DNA of 64,000 nt. Origin: Bacteroidales bacterium (lineage in GTDB: Bacteria; Bacteroidota; Bacteroidia; Bacteroidales; UBA932). Below the pieces are notes generated by a model, which did not search any database, was not told the DNA's origin, and saw only the letters and a list, made by a program, of their open reading frames with translations. The stretch covers positions 1 to 64,000 of the forward strand of contig SUYM01000018.1 in NCBI GenBank assembly GCA_015060455.1, given 5' to 3'. Positions 20,201-28,708 of the stretch are shown here, piece after piece (position 1 is the stretch's first letter; each line of letters begins with the position of its first letter). The translations under genes were made by a program, and so were the position numbers.

Positions 20201-21531
20201 TTGACACAGTTGCGTATTGTAGAAGACATCATTGCTCCTGCAACCACTCCCACATCAAGACTGTCGGCAGCACTGAATGTCAGTTCACTGGCATCCCCCT
20301 CTGCAGCACCGACCGTAAGGTTCTCTACAGTCGCTCCGTCAAGAATACCGAAAAGGCCATATACATTATTGTCTGCAGTAATCTCCGCAGACATTTTGAG
20401 ATTCAGAATGCTCTTGCCACGGCCATCGAAATATCCTTTGAAAGCCGGCCCAGAATAATGTGATGTATGATTGTCTGTTGCGGTTACCGAGCCATGGAAC
20501 TTACCGTTTCCGATAGGGGTCCAGTTCGTAACTCCAGTCATGTCGATATCGTCAAGAAGCACGATCTTGCCCTCGTCGTTCATATACTCGATAAGGCTTG
20601 AGCCGTTGTTGACTGCCGCAGCGAAGTCAACGAGATCCTGAGCGCAGCCGATACCACCTGAGAAGGCATACATCGCCTTTGCAAGATGCTGTACTGAATA
20701 CCTGCCGTCAGACTCGCTGAATGTGGTGATACCTGACTTATAGATATTCTTTACAAGTTCGCTTCCGTCCTCAAGAGTAAGTGTAACCTTGAGACCCTTG
20801 CTTGAAGTGAAACGTCCGACAGGGAACTTGATCACCTGAGCCACACGTGCATCTGCCTGATCCGGGAAATTGAGAGTGAGGACATTGCCGGTCTGGAGTG
20901 TCTCGAGAGCGAGAGTCGAGGCGTCAACAACACCCGAGCAAGTGATATATCCCTCAAATTCGCTGCCCTCGGCAGGCTCTATCTTGAGGGTCTTCATAGG
21001 AGAAGTCATCTGGCTTCCCGCAGGATCGATACGAAGTTCGATCACTGAGAAGATATTCTCGAAGTGCATGTTTATGACACCATTGTCCAATGTCTCAGCA
21101 TTTGTATATCCGACCAGCGGAGCGCAAGCGGGATTCTTCTGAGCAAGGTCGAAAAACTCGATATCCCTTTCAGCAGCGATACCCACAGTACCGTCCTCCG
21201 CACTCAATGCTTCATAGTACGCCACCAGACCTGTGCCATCATAGTCTGTGATACCGGCAGTACTTGTAAAATAAGTCTGCTTGCCGTCCTCTGAAGGAGT
21301 GCCTGCCACATATTCGTAAGCATCTCCGTTGTAGAGGACTGTAATCCTGTCACCTGCCGTCCAGGTGCTCTTTCCTTCGTTGATGTCAGTCTTTGTCATC
21401 GGAGCACAATCTGCCGAAATGACAAGATACTTCGATACAGGAACCACAGTCGAGCCTTCCGGTTCGATTTCGCGGGTACAGCCCACAAGGGCCGCAGCAA
21501 CCGCCATAAGTGAGAATAAAATCTTTTTCAT
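17251..21531 (-). CDS. Lipoprotein: fimbrillin-like N-domain + two GLUG/NYG-repeat modules + C-terminal DUF4886 (SGNH-like)
   Basis: LVGCTREIEPEG lipobox; TKTDINEGKSTWTAGDRITVLYNG; repeated CVNYGDM / GGGNYGMIVGDI coils; NILFIGNSFTDDSVKHLPGML...RDGYHMDLGLARYG. Confidence 0.85.
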   Translation of the reverse strand: MKKILFSLMAVAAALVGCTREIEPEGSTVVPVSKYLVISADCAPMTKTDINEGKSTWTAGDRITVLYNGDAYEYVAGTPSEDGKQTYFTSTAGITDYDGTGLVAYYEALSAEDGTVGIAAERDIEFFDLAQKNPACAPLVGYTNAETLDNGVINMHFENIFSVIELRIDPAGSQMTSPMKTLKIEPAEGSEFEGYITCSGVVDASTLALETLQTGNVLTLNFPDQADARVAQVIKFPVGRFTSSKGLKVTLTLEDGSELVKNIYKSGITTFSESDGRYSVQHLAKAMYAFSGGIGCAQDLVDFAAAVNNGSSLIEYMNDEGKIVLLDDIDMTGVTNWTPIGNGKFHGSVTATDNHTSHYSGPAFKGYFDGRGKSILNLKMSAEITADNNVYGLFGILDGATVENLTVGAAEGDASELTFSAADSLDVGVVAGAMMSSTIRNCVNYVPMNVTGSTAAQRVTMAGFAGFVYANQGAGCTLENLVNYGSIKAAGGSNTTNGAASVMAAGIAGLANGTTTISTTRNHISNCVNYGNIESSVARSCGIVSAANQYTIVENCKNYGDQVNTGTDVRIGMITAIMANYTALKDCENHGDLVLTKNNVNKVQGGGLVCMMNSTTAEITGGGNYGMIIGDILTSSESTVHYLGLIAANFSKLSKVDGVVVDGSIGSYNGGNYKMVTLSTSNYRNYIGIRSDANDAKITNLVFNGPDAPGIRTADDLMELASLVNAGSDYSKFCQNGVVVLLNDIDMTGKTWTPIGNAKVSNYAPTGGKAFTGKFNGMGHSIRNIKLTPTYSSAVDGTTYGLFGFLNGATVENLVMGAPSGDSSELTFKGNGVIDAGVVAGFCRKSTIRNCVNYVPMICNGNAVNEKRTTMAAFAGYVISMSGESTTLADLVNYGDMTAKRGANTNNGGNGVIVGGIIGHAYTHNDATGNTVSNCINYGDMTSEVSRTAGIAGSVQRKTTLSSCKNYGNQTNTGTNIRAGMITCFMSDYCYMRDCENHGDLVLTQSGSNAQGGGLVCLISGSTDVDASSEITGGGNYGMIVGDILNETSATSRYLGQIAANFSKFAKVDNVVVGGTIGTYNGGNYQMVSLNNDNYMDYIGIYAAANASKITNIIFDGADAINILFIGNSFTDDSVKHLPGMLAAAGIKNVNMVHMYYGGRLMSAYNSTWATAKDYSAYTCNAGATGWTTVTGKSLKDICESRQWDVVTIQEHTGNAAAWVWNDTAKSNVTGVINHIKESQGDAKIYYIMSQAYYNMDRIGFGSRSAITWPVAFYNTDSSVSLTAAQHTEKFAAKNKATAKAEQLAMYPVITAFAQEVMAECDVDGIIPTGTMLQNLRTTSCTTTALDLTRDGYHMDLGLARYGASCTVFETVITPLTGVKLDGNTYRFPDNATGTTPVTDANAPIALQAARNAIAKPFEITDMSQY

Positions 21532-21536
21532 AGCAG

Positions 21537-21659
21537 TTACTCCTTTTCTGTTTCGTCATAAATAAAATCCAGGTCACCGATTCCGTTGACCGAGCCGCAA
21601 AGAATGCCGGCGCTTTCCAATTCTGTCACTGCCAAAGCAGGAGACTCATACTTTTTCAT
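21537..21659 (-). CDS. 40-aa mini-ORF upstream of giant lipoprotein
   Basis: Reverse complement reads MKKYESPALAVTELESAGILCGSVNGIGDLDFIYDETEKE*; stop lies 5 nt before the next start codon; homologous to 53287-53418. Absent from supplied ORF track (below length cutoff). Confidence 0.7.
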   Translation of the reverse strand: MKKYESPALAVTELESAGILCGSVNGIGDLDFIYDETEKE

Positions 21660-21695
21660 AATGACTTAATTTTAATGTTATTTGTGTTTATTATG

Positions 21696-24600
21696 TTATC
21701 TGGTTATATAGTATTTCGATTCGTTTCCAAGCACTGTATCTTCCGCAACTGCGCGCAGTTTTGCCGTATATGTAGGGTTCAGTCCGCAGTCTGCCGGCGT
21801 TGAGCCGAACGGCTCACCGTAGAGAACAAGATAGTTCACGCAAGCCTTCAGATACGCTCCGTAAGGTCCCTGGTGCTTGACATCCGAGTGATAAAGTTCT
21901 ATCTCAGGGTGTCTTTCCCTCGCAAGTTTGAATGCCTGACCGATAGGAGACACCGGAGAGCCTATGCTTTTGGCAATGGACAGAGAGCCGGACAGAAGCA
22001 GGTTGTCGAAGTTCTCGAAACTGGTAAATCCGCCATAATTCCCATTAGACCCGGCAAATGACCATGTGTTTTCAAGGATGACATTACATGTCGGCACCTT
22101 TGCAAGAATCTTGTCCTTAAGTGCCTGTGAATTGGTCAGAGTCGCCGCATTGGCTGTCTTGTCTGAAGCATAATTTGCATGCGCTGAGCTCTGATCCTGA
22201 ATGAAAGCATAATGGAACTTACCCATGTTGATAGCTACTGTAGTCAGCCAAAGTTCCAGATGATTTGCAAAAGTCTGGCTACCTTTGAAGTGTCCGAACA
22301 TCTCGATCTTATGACCTTCGGCGAAAGCGATCTCGACAAGTTTCCACGACGGGTCGTGATAGTGTGAGAAAGAGTTGCCGATCGCCAGAACCCTCTTGGT
22401 GTCTTTCGGATCCTTGTTGCCCATTATGTTCACATAACTGCCGGTAAAGCCCATTGGAGCAAGAGAGCAAGTTCCGTCCTCAGAGGTCAGGCTCAGTTTT
22501 CCGCCGCTGCATGAAACATCGACAGGCACGCGAAGACGGATCTTCATCGAAGAATTGATGAACTCATCCTCGAACTTGAGGACATGAGTGAAGGTAGAAT
22601 GCTGATATTTTCCTCCGTTCTGCACGCCGAACACCGCGAAAGAATATTTCTTGGTGTTGTCCTCAGAAACTGTCCTCAACAAGGAGGCCTGCTTCCACTG
22701 TCCCTGGTCATAATATTCAAGGATATAATACTTCGGCGAATCCTGTCCGCCGGCAATAGTAGCATTGAACAGGACATATGTACCGGCCGGAACGTAATCT
22801 ACAGGAAGAGTCCACAGCCAGTAGTCGTCCTTGAGAAGATTTCCTACGTATGGCCTTGCAGATGTTCCTGACCCGTCGACAGCCATACAGTTGAAGGCCT
22901 TCGAAGCATTAGCCTCGGCACGGACCACTGAGATTGTCGCCGGAGACGAATATGTGCAAGGTATCCTGTTATAATTCACCCACTCGCTTTCATATAACTG
23001 CCTTGAGGTAGCGGAAAACTGCCACAGAGCAGGGAAGGTAGGAGCGGCTTGAACAACCTGATCGCCCCATCTTATGTTAAGCGGCGTCACATAGATGGCA
23101 GAGGCGTTATGAACGCCGATATAGTCGAAATAGTTATAAGCATTTGTCCCGGTCATCTTGTAAGAGCCGTCGTTGTATGTTCCAAGGTCTCCCTGACATA
23201 CGCAGTCTCTGAAAATTGACTCATTGTTGCACTGACCGAAGAATGTTCCCTTGTATGAAGCGTGATCTGTGATGACATCGCCATAGTTCTCCACTCCGCT
23301 GAACAGACAATCGTCTCCGCTTACAAGACATACCACGCCTGCTGCGGCTCCCTTGGTGGTGCAGACCACATCACCATGGTTCACCGTATTGAGTATCTGA
23401 CACTCTGCGCCTGTAATGCAAGTCACAGCACCGATACGTGCAGAGCCGGAAGTCGCATAACTGTTGGTTATATTTCCTTTGTTCTCGCAGTCCTGAACAG
23501 TTGTATATCTGTTGCAGGCTGCCACAATTGAAGAGGTTCTGCCTGTTGCAGAAGTTATGTTTCCGTTATTCTCGCAGCCGCTGACAACCACCCGGAGTTT
23601 GCTGTCCGCATGGTTGGTACCGAAGCCCAGAATACCGGAAATATGAGCAGCGTCACCGTTGTTCTTGACGTTTCCGCCACCGGCAGCAGCAATAGCGGCA
23701 TTGTTTGTAATTCTGCTGATTTCCACCTCTGAATTCTGCGCAAATGCAAGTCCGACTACACCCATGGTGGTCCTCTTTTCGGCCGCGCCTGAATTGAACT
23801 GCATAGGAGCATTGTTCACGACATTCCTTACCGCCGCATCATACACAAGACCGGCAACAACGCCAGCCTGAACATCCGTCGTCGCATTGACTGTGAGTGA
23901 AGATGTCACATCCATCACAAGGTTCTCCACTACGGCACCGCTTCCAAGAGTTCCGAAGAGGCCGTAAGTCGAGCCGGCAACAGAACTTGTGCAGACCATA
24001 TCGAGATTCTTGATTGTGTGGCCGTTGCCGTTGAAATGACCTGTAAATGCTGTTCCTGTCACCGTAAGTTTATTGGACGAAAGTGTATGGGTCGCATTTC
24101 CGATAGGTGTCCATGTCTTTCCGGACATATCGATATCTGCAAGCAGGGTAACTACACCCGACATATTCATAAACTTGGAATAATCCTTTTCGGAATTTAC
24201 AAGAGTCGCAAATTCAACGAGTTCGTCAGCCGTCCTGATGCCGACCGCATCAGGTCCGATATAGATAATATTGGAAATCTTCTCTTTATCCGCAGCATCC
24301 TGGCTTGAACCGATGTAGGTCATATAGTTGGATGAATTTATTTCTATCTGCTGATGCTCTCCGCCATTATAACTGTACATCGAACCACCTGCAACCACAT
24401 CGGACATGCTCTTCAGATCTGAGAACCAAGCGACAAGAAGGCCGCGTCCGTTGGTGCAGTCACTCACTATCTTTCCATAGTTGCCACCGCCGGTAAGAGA
24501 AACCTGAGAAGAATTCATAATTCCGACAAGTCCACCGACCCTTGAATATTTACCTGACACCTGAGTCGCCGTCATTATCGCATTACCATGGTTCTCACAA

Positions 24601-26342
24601 TCGGTCACAGTGCTGTTTCCAGCCATCGCAGAAGTCACCATGCCCACTCGCGTATTATTGTAGGAATTGGTCTGATTGCCATAATTTATGCAGGCAATCA
24701 TATCCGTACGATGATTGGTGGTCGCAACTATTCCGGAAGCACGTTCCATATCAACAGTCATGTCACCATAATTGACACAGCCGCTTATGGTGTTCCTGCC
24801 GGAAGTCGCCGAGCCGTTCGCCGCACCGGCAATACCGCCGGCCATTACAGAAGTTGCACCGCCGGCACTTTGATCACGCTGTCCTGAAACAGCACCATAA
24901 TTTATCAGATTCTCCAGTACGCTGCCTGTCTCGGCATTATAGACAAAACCTGCAAACGCACCCATTGTTGTTCTTTTTCCCGAAACTGAATTACCCTTTA
25001 CATTCATCGGGATATAATTCGTACAGTTGCGGATGACCGAACCATAGCAGACTCCGGAGAGAATACCGGCATCGGAAGTTGCATCAGCCGAAAACTCAAA
25101 AGAACTGTTATCATTTTCCGGTGCACCCAAAACGATATTTTCTACGACCGCCCCATCTAGAATACCGAACAAGCCATACACTGCTCCTTCCGCAGTCAGG
25201 TCTTTTGAAAGTTTGAGATTCCTGATCGAGAATCCCTGACCGTCGAACTTGCCTTTGAATGAAGAACCGGAGTAAGAGCACACATTATCACCTGTCATCT
25301 GACCGGTAAAAGTACCGTTTCCTATCGGAGTCCAAGAAGTCACACCGGACATATCGATATCATCCAGAAGCACCACCTTGCCCTCGTCGTTCATATACTC
25401 AAGAAAACTGGCGCCGCTGTTTACGGCAGCCGCGAAATCAACAAGGTCCCCAGCAGTGGAGATACCACCGGAAAATGGGAAAATCGCCCTTGCAAGGTGC
25501 TGAACGGCATATCTTCCGTTATTTTCAACATAGGTAGAGAGACCTGTCTTATAGACATTCTTCTGATAGACCGTACCGTCCTCAAGGGTAAGAGTAAGTT
25601 TAAGACCCTTGGACGAAGTGAAACGGCCCACAGGGAACTTGAGAGTCTGAGGTTCACGAAGTTCTGTGCCGTCCGGAAGATTAAGAGTCAGGCTGTTGCC
25701 TGTCGAAGATGTTTCAAGGGCAAGAGTGGAAGCATCCACTGTCGCCGAACAAGTAAGATAACCCGAAAAATCACTGCCGTCAGCAGGTTCCACCTTAAGA
25801 GTCCTGGCAGGACTGTTCACATGATAGCCGGCCGCATCGATACGAAGTTCCACAACGGAAAATATGTTCTGGAAATACATGTTCAGAACGCCGTCTTCCA
25901 TAGTCTCGGCAGATGTCGATCCCACAAGTGGAGCACAGGCAGAATTGACCTGTCCTTCCTTCTGGAAAGCGATATTCCTTTCGGCTGCAATGCCGACAGT
26001 CCCGTCTTCTGCGCTGAGAGCCTGATAATATGCCACCAGACCTGTGCCATCATAACTGGTTATACCGGCTGAACTGGTGAAATAAGTCTGCTCGCCGTCC
26101 TCTGAAGGAGTGCCTGCGACGTATTCGTAAGCATCACCGTTGTAGAGGACTGTGATCTTGTCGCCCGCTTCCCAGGTGCTCTTACCCTCGTTGATGTCTG
26201 TCTTGGTCATCGGAGTACAGTCGGCCTTGATGACAAGGTACTTTGACACAGGAACCATCGTCGAGCCTTCCGGTTCGATCTCGCGGGCGCAACCGCAAAG
26301 GATGGCGGCAACGGCCAGAATGGAGAACAATAATCTCTTCAT
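21696..26342 (-). CDS. Giant lipoprotein: fimbrillin-like N-domain + two GLUG/NYG modules + unassigned domain + C-terminal SGNH/DUF4886-like domain
   Basis: LCGCAREIEPEG lipobox; start reset from 26498 to MKRLLFSILAVAA; C-terminal KRVLAIGNSFSHYHDPSWKLVE...ELYHSDVKHQGPYGAYL. Confidence 0.82.
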   Translation of the reverse strand: MKRLLFSILAVAAILCGCAREIEPEGSTMVPVSKYLVIKADCTPMTKTDINEGKSTWEAGDKITVLYNGDAYEYVAGTPSEDGEQTYFTSSAGITSYDGTGLVAYYQALSAEDGTVGIAAERNIAFQKEGQVNSACAPLVGSTSAETMEDGVLNMYFQNIFSVVELRIDAAGYHVNSPARTLKVEPADGSDFSGYLTCSATVDASTLALETSSTGNSLTLNLPDGTELREPQTLKFPVGRFTSSKGLKLTLTLEDGTVYQKNVYKTGLSTYVENNGRYAVQHLARAIFPFSGGISTAGDLVDFAAAVNSGASFLEYMNDEGKVVLLDDIDMSGVTSWTPIGNGTFTGQMTGDNVCSYSGSSFKGKFDGQGFSIRNLKLSKDLTAEGAVYGLFGILDGAVVENIVLGAPENDNSSFEFSADATSDAGILSGVCYGSVIRNCTNYIPMNVKGNSVSGKRTTMGAFAGFVYNAETGSVLENLINYGAVSGQRDQSAGGATSVMAGGIAGAANGSATSGRNTISGCVNYGDMTVDMERASGIVATTNHRTDMIACINYGNQTNSYNNTRVGMVTSAMAGNSTVTDCENHGNAIMTATQVSGKYSRVGGLVGIMNSSQVSLTGGGNYGKIVSDCTNGRGLLVAWFSDLKSMSDVVAGGSMYSYNGGEHQQIEINSSNYMTYIGSSQDAADKEKISNIIYIGPDAVGIRTADELVEFATLVNSEKDYSKFMNMSGVVTLLADIDMSGKTWTPIGNATHTLSSNKLTVTGTAFTGHFNGNGHTIKNLDMVCTSSVAGSTYGLFGTLGSGAVVENLVMDVTSSLTVNATTDVQAGVVAGLVYDAAVRNVVNNAPMQFNSGAAEKRTTMGVVGLAFAQNSEVEISRITNNAAIAAAGGGNVKNNGDAAHISGILGFGTNHADSKLRVVVSGCENNGNITSATGRTSSIVAACNRYTTVQDCENKGNITNSYATSGSARIGAVTCITGAECQILNTVNHGDVVCTTKGAAAGVVCLVSGDDCLFSGVENYGDVITDHASYKGTFFGQCNNESIFRDCVCQGDLGTYNDGSYKMTGTNAYNYFDYIGVHNASAIYVTPLNIRWGDQVVQAAPTFPALWQFSATSRQLYESEWVNYNRIPCTYSSPATISVVRAEANASKAFNCMAVDGSGTSARPYVGNLLKDDYWLWTLPVDYVPAGTYVLFNATIAGGQDSPKYYILEYYDQGQWKQASLLRTVSEDNTKKYSFAVFGVQNGGKYQHSTFTHVLKFEDEFINSSMKIRLRVPVDVSCSGGKLSLTSEDGTCSLAPMGFTGSYVNIMGNKDPKDTKRVLAIGNSFSHYHDPSWKLVEIAFAEGHKIEMFGHFKGSQTFANHLELWLTTVAINMGKFHYAFIQDQSSAHANYASDKTANAATLTNSQALKDKILAKVPTCNVILENTWSFAGSNGNYGGFTSFENFDNLLLSGSLSIAKSIGSPVSPIGQAFKLARERHPEIELYHSDVKHQGPYGAYLKACVNYLVLYGEPFGSTPADCGLNPTYTAKLRAVAEDTVLGNESKYYITR

Positions 26343-26368
26343 ATTTCGGTTATCAGTTGTTAGTTTAC

Positions 26369-26513
26369 AGATCCTTCGACTCCACTTCGTTCCGCTCAGG
26401 ATGACAAAAGGTCGCTTCGTTCCGCTCAGGATGACAGTGTGGCACTTCGTTCCGTTCAGGATGACAGTGTGGCACTTCGTTCCGTTCAGGATGATCACAT
26501 TGTCATGTTGAGC
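26369..26513. repeat. Short tandem array, core CACTTCGTTCCGTTCAGGATGACAGTGTGG
   Basis: Four near copies; last two nearly identical. Same GGATGACAG core as the 9801-10043 array. Confidence 0.9.
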
Positions 26514-26617
26514 ATCGTCGAAACATCTGTTTCTTTAAACGGGAGCAACCGTGGACCGTCTGAGGTCCACGATTGAATCCGTCAAAATGTGTATTTCAAG
26601 CCCCGTAGGGCGTATTA

Positions 26618-28696
26618 TCAGTTGGTCGGAGCAGTTCCGAACTTGATGTTAGCCTGAGTGGCATTAGTAGCATCGGCGCCAATCTGACCGACATAGTTCC
26701 AATAGTTGGAAGATGTAAGTGCTGTTACCTGATAGGTTCCTCCATTATATTTGCCGAAAGAACCACCTGCGATACAGTTTGTAAAGGTTGCAGCCTTGTT
26801 GCAGCTTCCAAAGAATACTCCACAATAGGTCTTGGCAGTACGGTCGGTAATCACTCTACCGTAGTTTGCTACGTTCTCATATACATTTGAAGCATCATTT
26901 ACCAACGACACAATACCGGCCACAGCACCAGAGTTTGTTGATATCACATCACCATAATTGGTTGAGTTATAAATTGAGGAGCCGGCTCCTGTGATACACG
27001 TGATATTTCCGATACGACATGCTGCCCCTGCCGTCTCAGTCTTCTTACTGAATGTATTCTTGTTATTTCCGTAGTTTGTACAGCCGCGGATGACGGTGTA
27101 TCTGTTAGCTGCCGCTACGATACCGGAAGCACGTGCCGTTGCCGACTCAATGTTTCCTTTATTAATACAAGACTTGACCTCAACTGTCTTGGAACTGCTC
27201 GCATCATTTGTACCGAATGCCAGAACACCAGCCACCTGAATGGCTGCTGCGCCATTCTGATTAGAACCTCCGTCAGTAGCAGTAACATCGGCATTGTTAG
27301 TAACATTCTCGATTGTCACACCTGTGTTCTTCGCATTTGCAAAACCGACAACAGACATGGTAACCCTTGCACCACATGTTCCAGTAAAGTTCATCTTGGC
27401 ATTGTTGGTGATGTTACGGACTATCGCATCCTCTGCCAGACCCGCCACAACACCACAGTCTGTCGATGCTGTAACAGCGACATCAAGTGAACAAGTCGCA
27501 TCAAAAACAATGTTCTCGACAACTGCACCTTCTCCCAACGCACCGAAGAGTCCAAAGACACCTCCTGCAGTCGAATTGGTTGTCTTCATCTTGAAATTTT
27601 TGATCTTGTTGCCCTGTCCGTCAAAATATCCTGTGAACTGCTTGCCACTTGTACATGTCAACACGTTAGCGGCCCATGTAAATACAGATGAACCGATTGG
27701 CGTCCATGTAGTCACGCTCGACATATCAATATCCTGCAGCAACACGACCTTGCCTTCTGCATTCATCCACTTCGTATAATCTGCACCTGTATTCACAGCA
27801 TTTGCAAATGCAACCAGATCAGTGGCAGAAGAAATTCCACCAGGATTTGCAAAAGCATATACAGGTTTCGCCAAATGAATTGCAGAATACACTCCTGCAC
27901 TCGACTTCTTATATGAAGTAAGGCCGGTCTTGTAGATATTCTTCGTATAGGTACTGTTGTCATTTGTGGTCATCGTCAGTTTCAAACCGGAATTTGTGGT
28001 GAAACGACCCACAGGCACCTTGATGGTCATAGCCTCGGTCAAAGACGTGTTGGCTGGGAAGGTAAGTGTGATCTTGTTAGAAGTCGAAGTTGTCGTAACT
28101 TCACGAGTCTCAGCATTGACAGAACCCTTTCCTGCAAGATAACCGGTAAAGTCAGAAGCGTCGGCTGGCTCAACAGTCAGAGTCTTGGCCGGAGAAGTAA
28201 GTTCTCCCGCATCAACCCTGATTTCAAGTACAGAGAAGACATTCTCAAACACCATTGCAAGTTTACCTCCAGTCAAATTGCCAGTGTTTGGAACACCTAC
28301 AAGTGGAGCTTTTGAAGAATTTTCCTGAGTGCCGCTCTGGAACGTGAGCGTTGTTGCCGAAGGAACTTCAACTCCCCCTCCGTTTACGGCAGGATAATAA
28401 GCGACACACGACTTTGTCGCATCATAGGTAGTGATTCCGGCTGTACTTGTAAATGTGGTGGTAGCACCGGCCGTAGAAGCCGTATAAGTATATGAATTCC
28501 CGTCATATACGACAGTTATCTGATCTCCGGCTTCCCAAGATGTCGCACCATTTGTGACATCCGTCTTAGTTACGGGAGCCTGAGCCTCAATGACAAGATA
28601 TTCGGATGCGATGTCCTGAGCATTGTCAAGTTCTCGCTCACATCCGCACACAAGTGCGGACAGAGCGGCAAGCGTATATATAAATATTCTTTTCAT
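26618..28696 (-). CDS. Lipoprotein: fimbrillin-like N-domain + GLUG/NYG module, no C-terminal enzyme
   Basis: VCGCERELDNAQD lipobox; TKTDVTNGATSWEAGDQITVVYDG; CTNYGNNKNTFSKK, NSTNYGDVISTNSG coils; ends after the module. Confidence 0.82.
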   Translation of the reverse strand: MKRIFIYTLAALSALVCGCERELDNAQDIASEYLVIEAQAPVTKTDVTNGATSWEAGDQITVVYDGNSYTYTASTAGATTTFTSTAGITTYDATKSCVAYYPAVNGGGVEVPSATTLTFQSGTQENSSKAPLVGVPNTGNLTGGKLAMVFENVFSVLEIRVDAGELTSPAKTLTVEPADASDFTGYLAGKGSVNAETREVTTTSTSNKITLTFPANTSLTEAMTIKVPVGRFTTNSGLKLTMTTNDNSTYTKNIYKTGLTSYKKSSAGVYSAIHLAKPVYAFANPGGISSATDLVAFANAVNTGADYTKWMNAEGKVVLLQDIDMSSVTTWTPIGSSVFTWAANVLTCTSGKQFTGYFDGQGNKIKNFKMKTTNSTAGGVFGLFGALGEGAVVENIVFDATCSLDVAVTASTDCGVVAGLAEDAIVRNITNNAKMNFTGTCGARVTMSVVGFANAKNTGVTIENVTNNADVTATDGGSNQNGAAAIQVAGVLAFGTNDASSSKTVEVKSCINKGNIESATARASGIVAAANRYTVIRGCTNYGNNKNTFSKKTETAGAACRIGNITCITGAGSSIYNSTNYGDVISTNSGAVAGIVSLVNDASNVYENVANYGRVITDRTAKTYCGVFFGSCNKAATFTNCIAGGSFGKYNGGTYQVTALTSSNYWNYVGQIGADATNATQANIKFGTAPTN

Positions 28697-28708
28697 ATCA
28701 GACCGGAT

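Noticed and set aside
26343-26498. N-terminal extension of the 1600-aa ORF (ILNGTKCHTVILNGTKCHTV...)
   Set aside because: Read-through of the GGATGACAG array; a proper lipoprotein signal starts at 26342.
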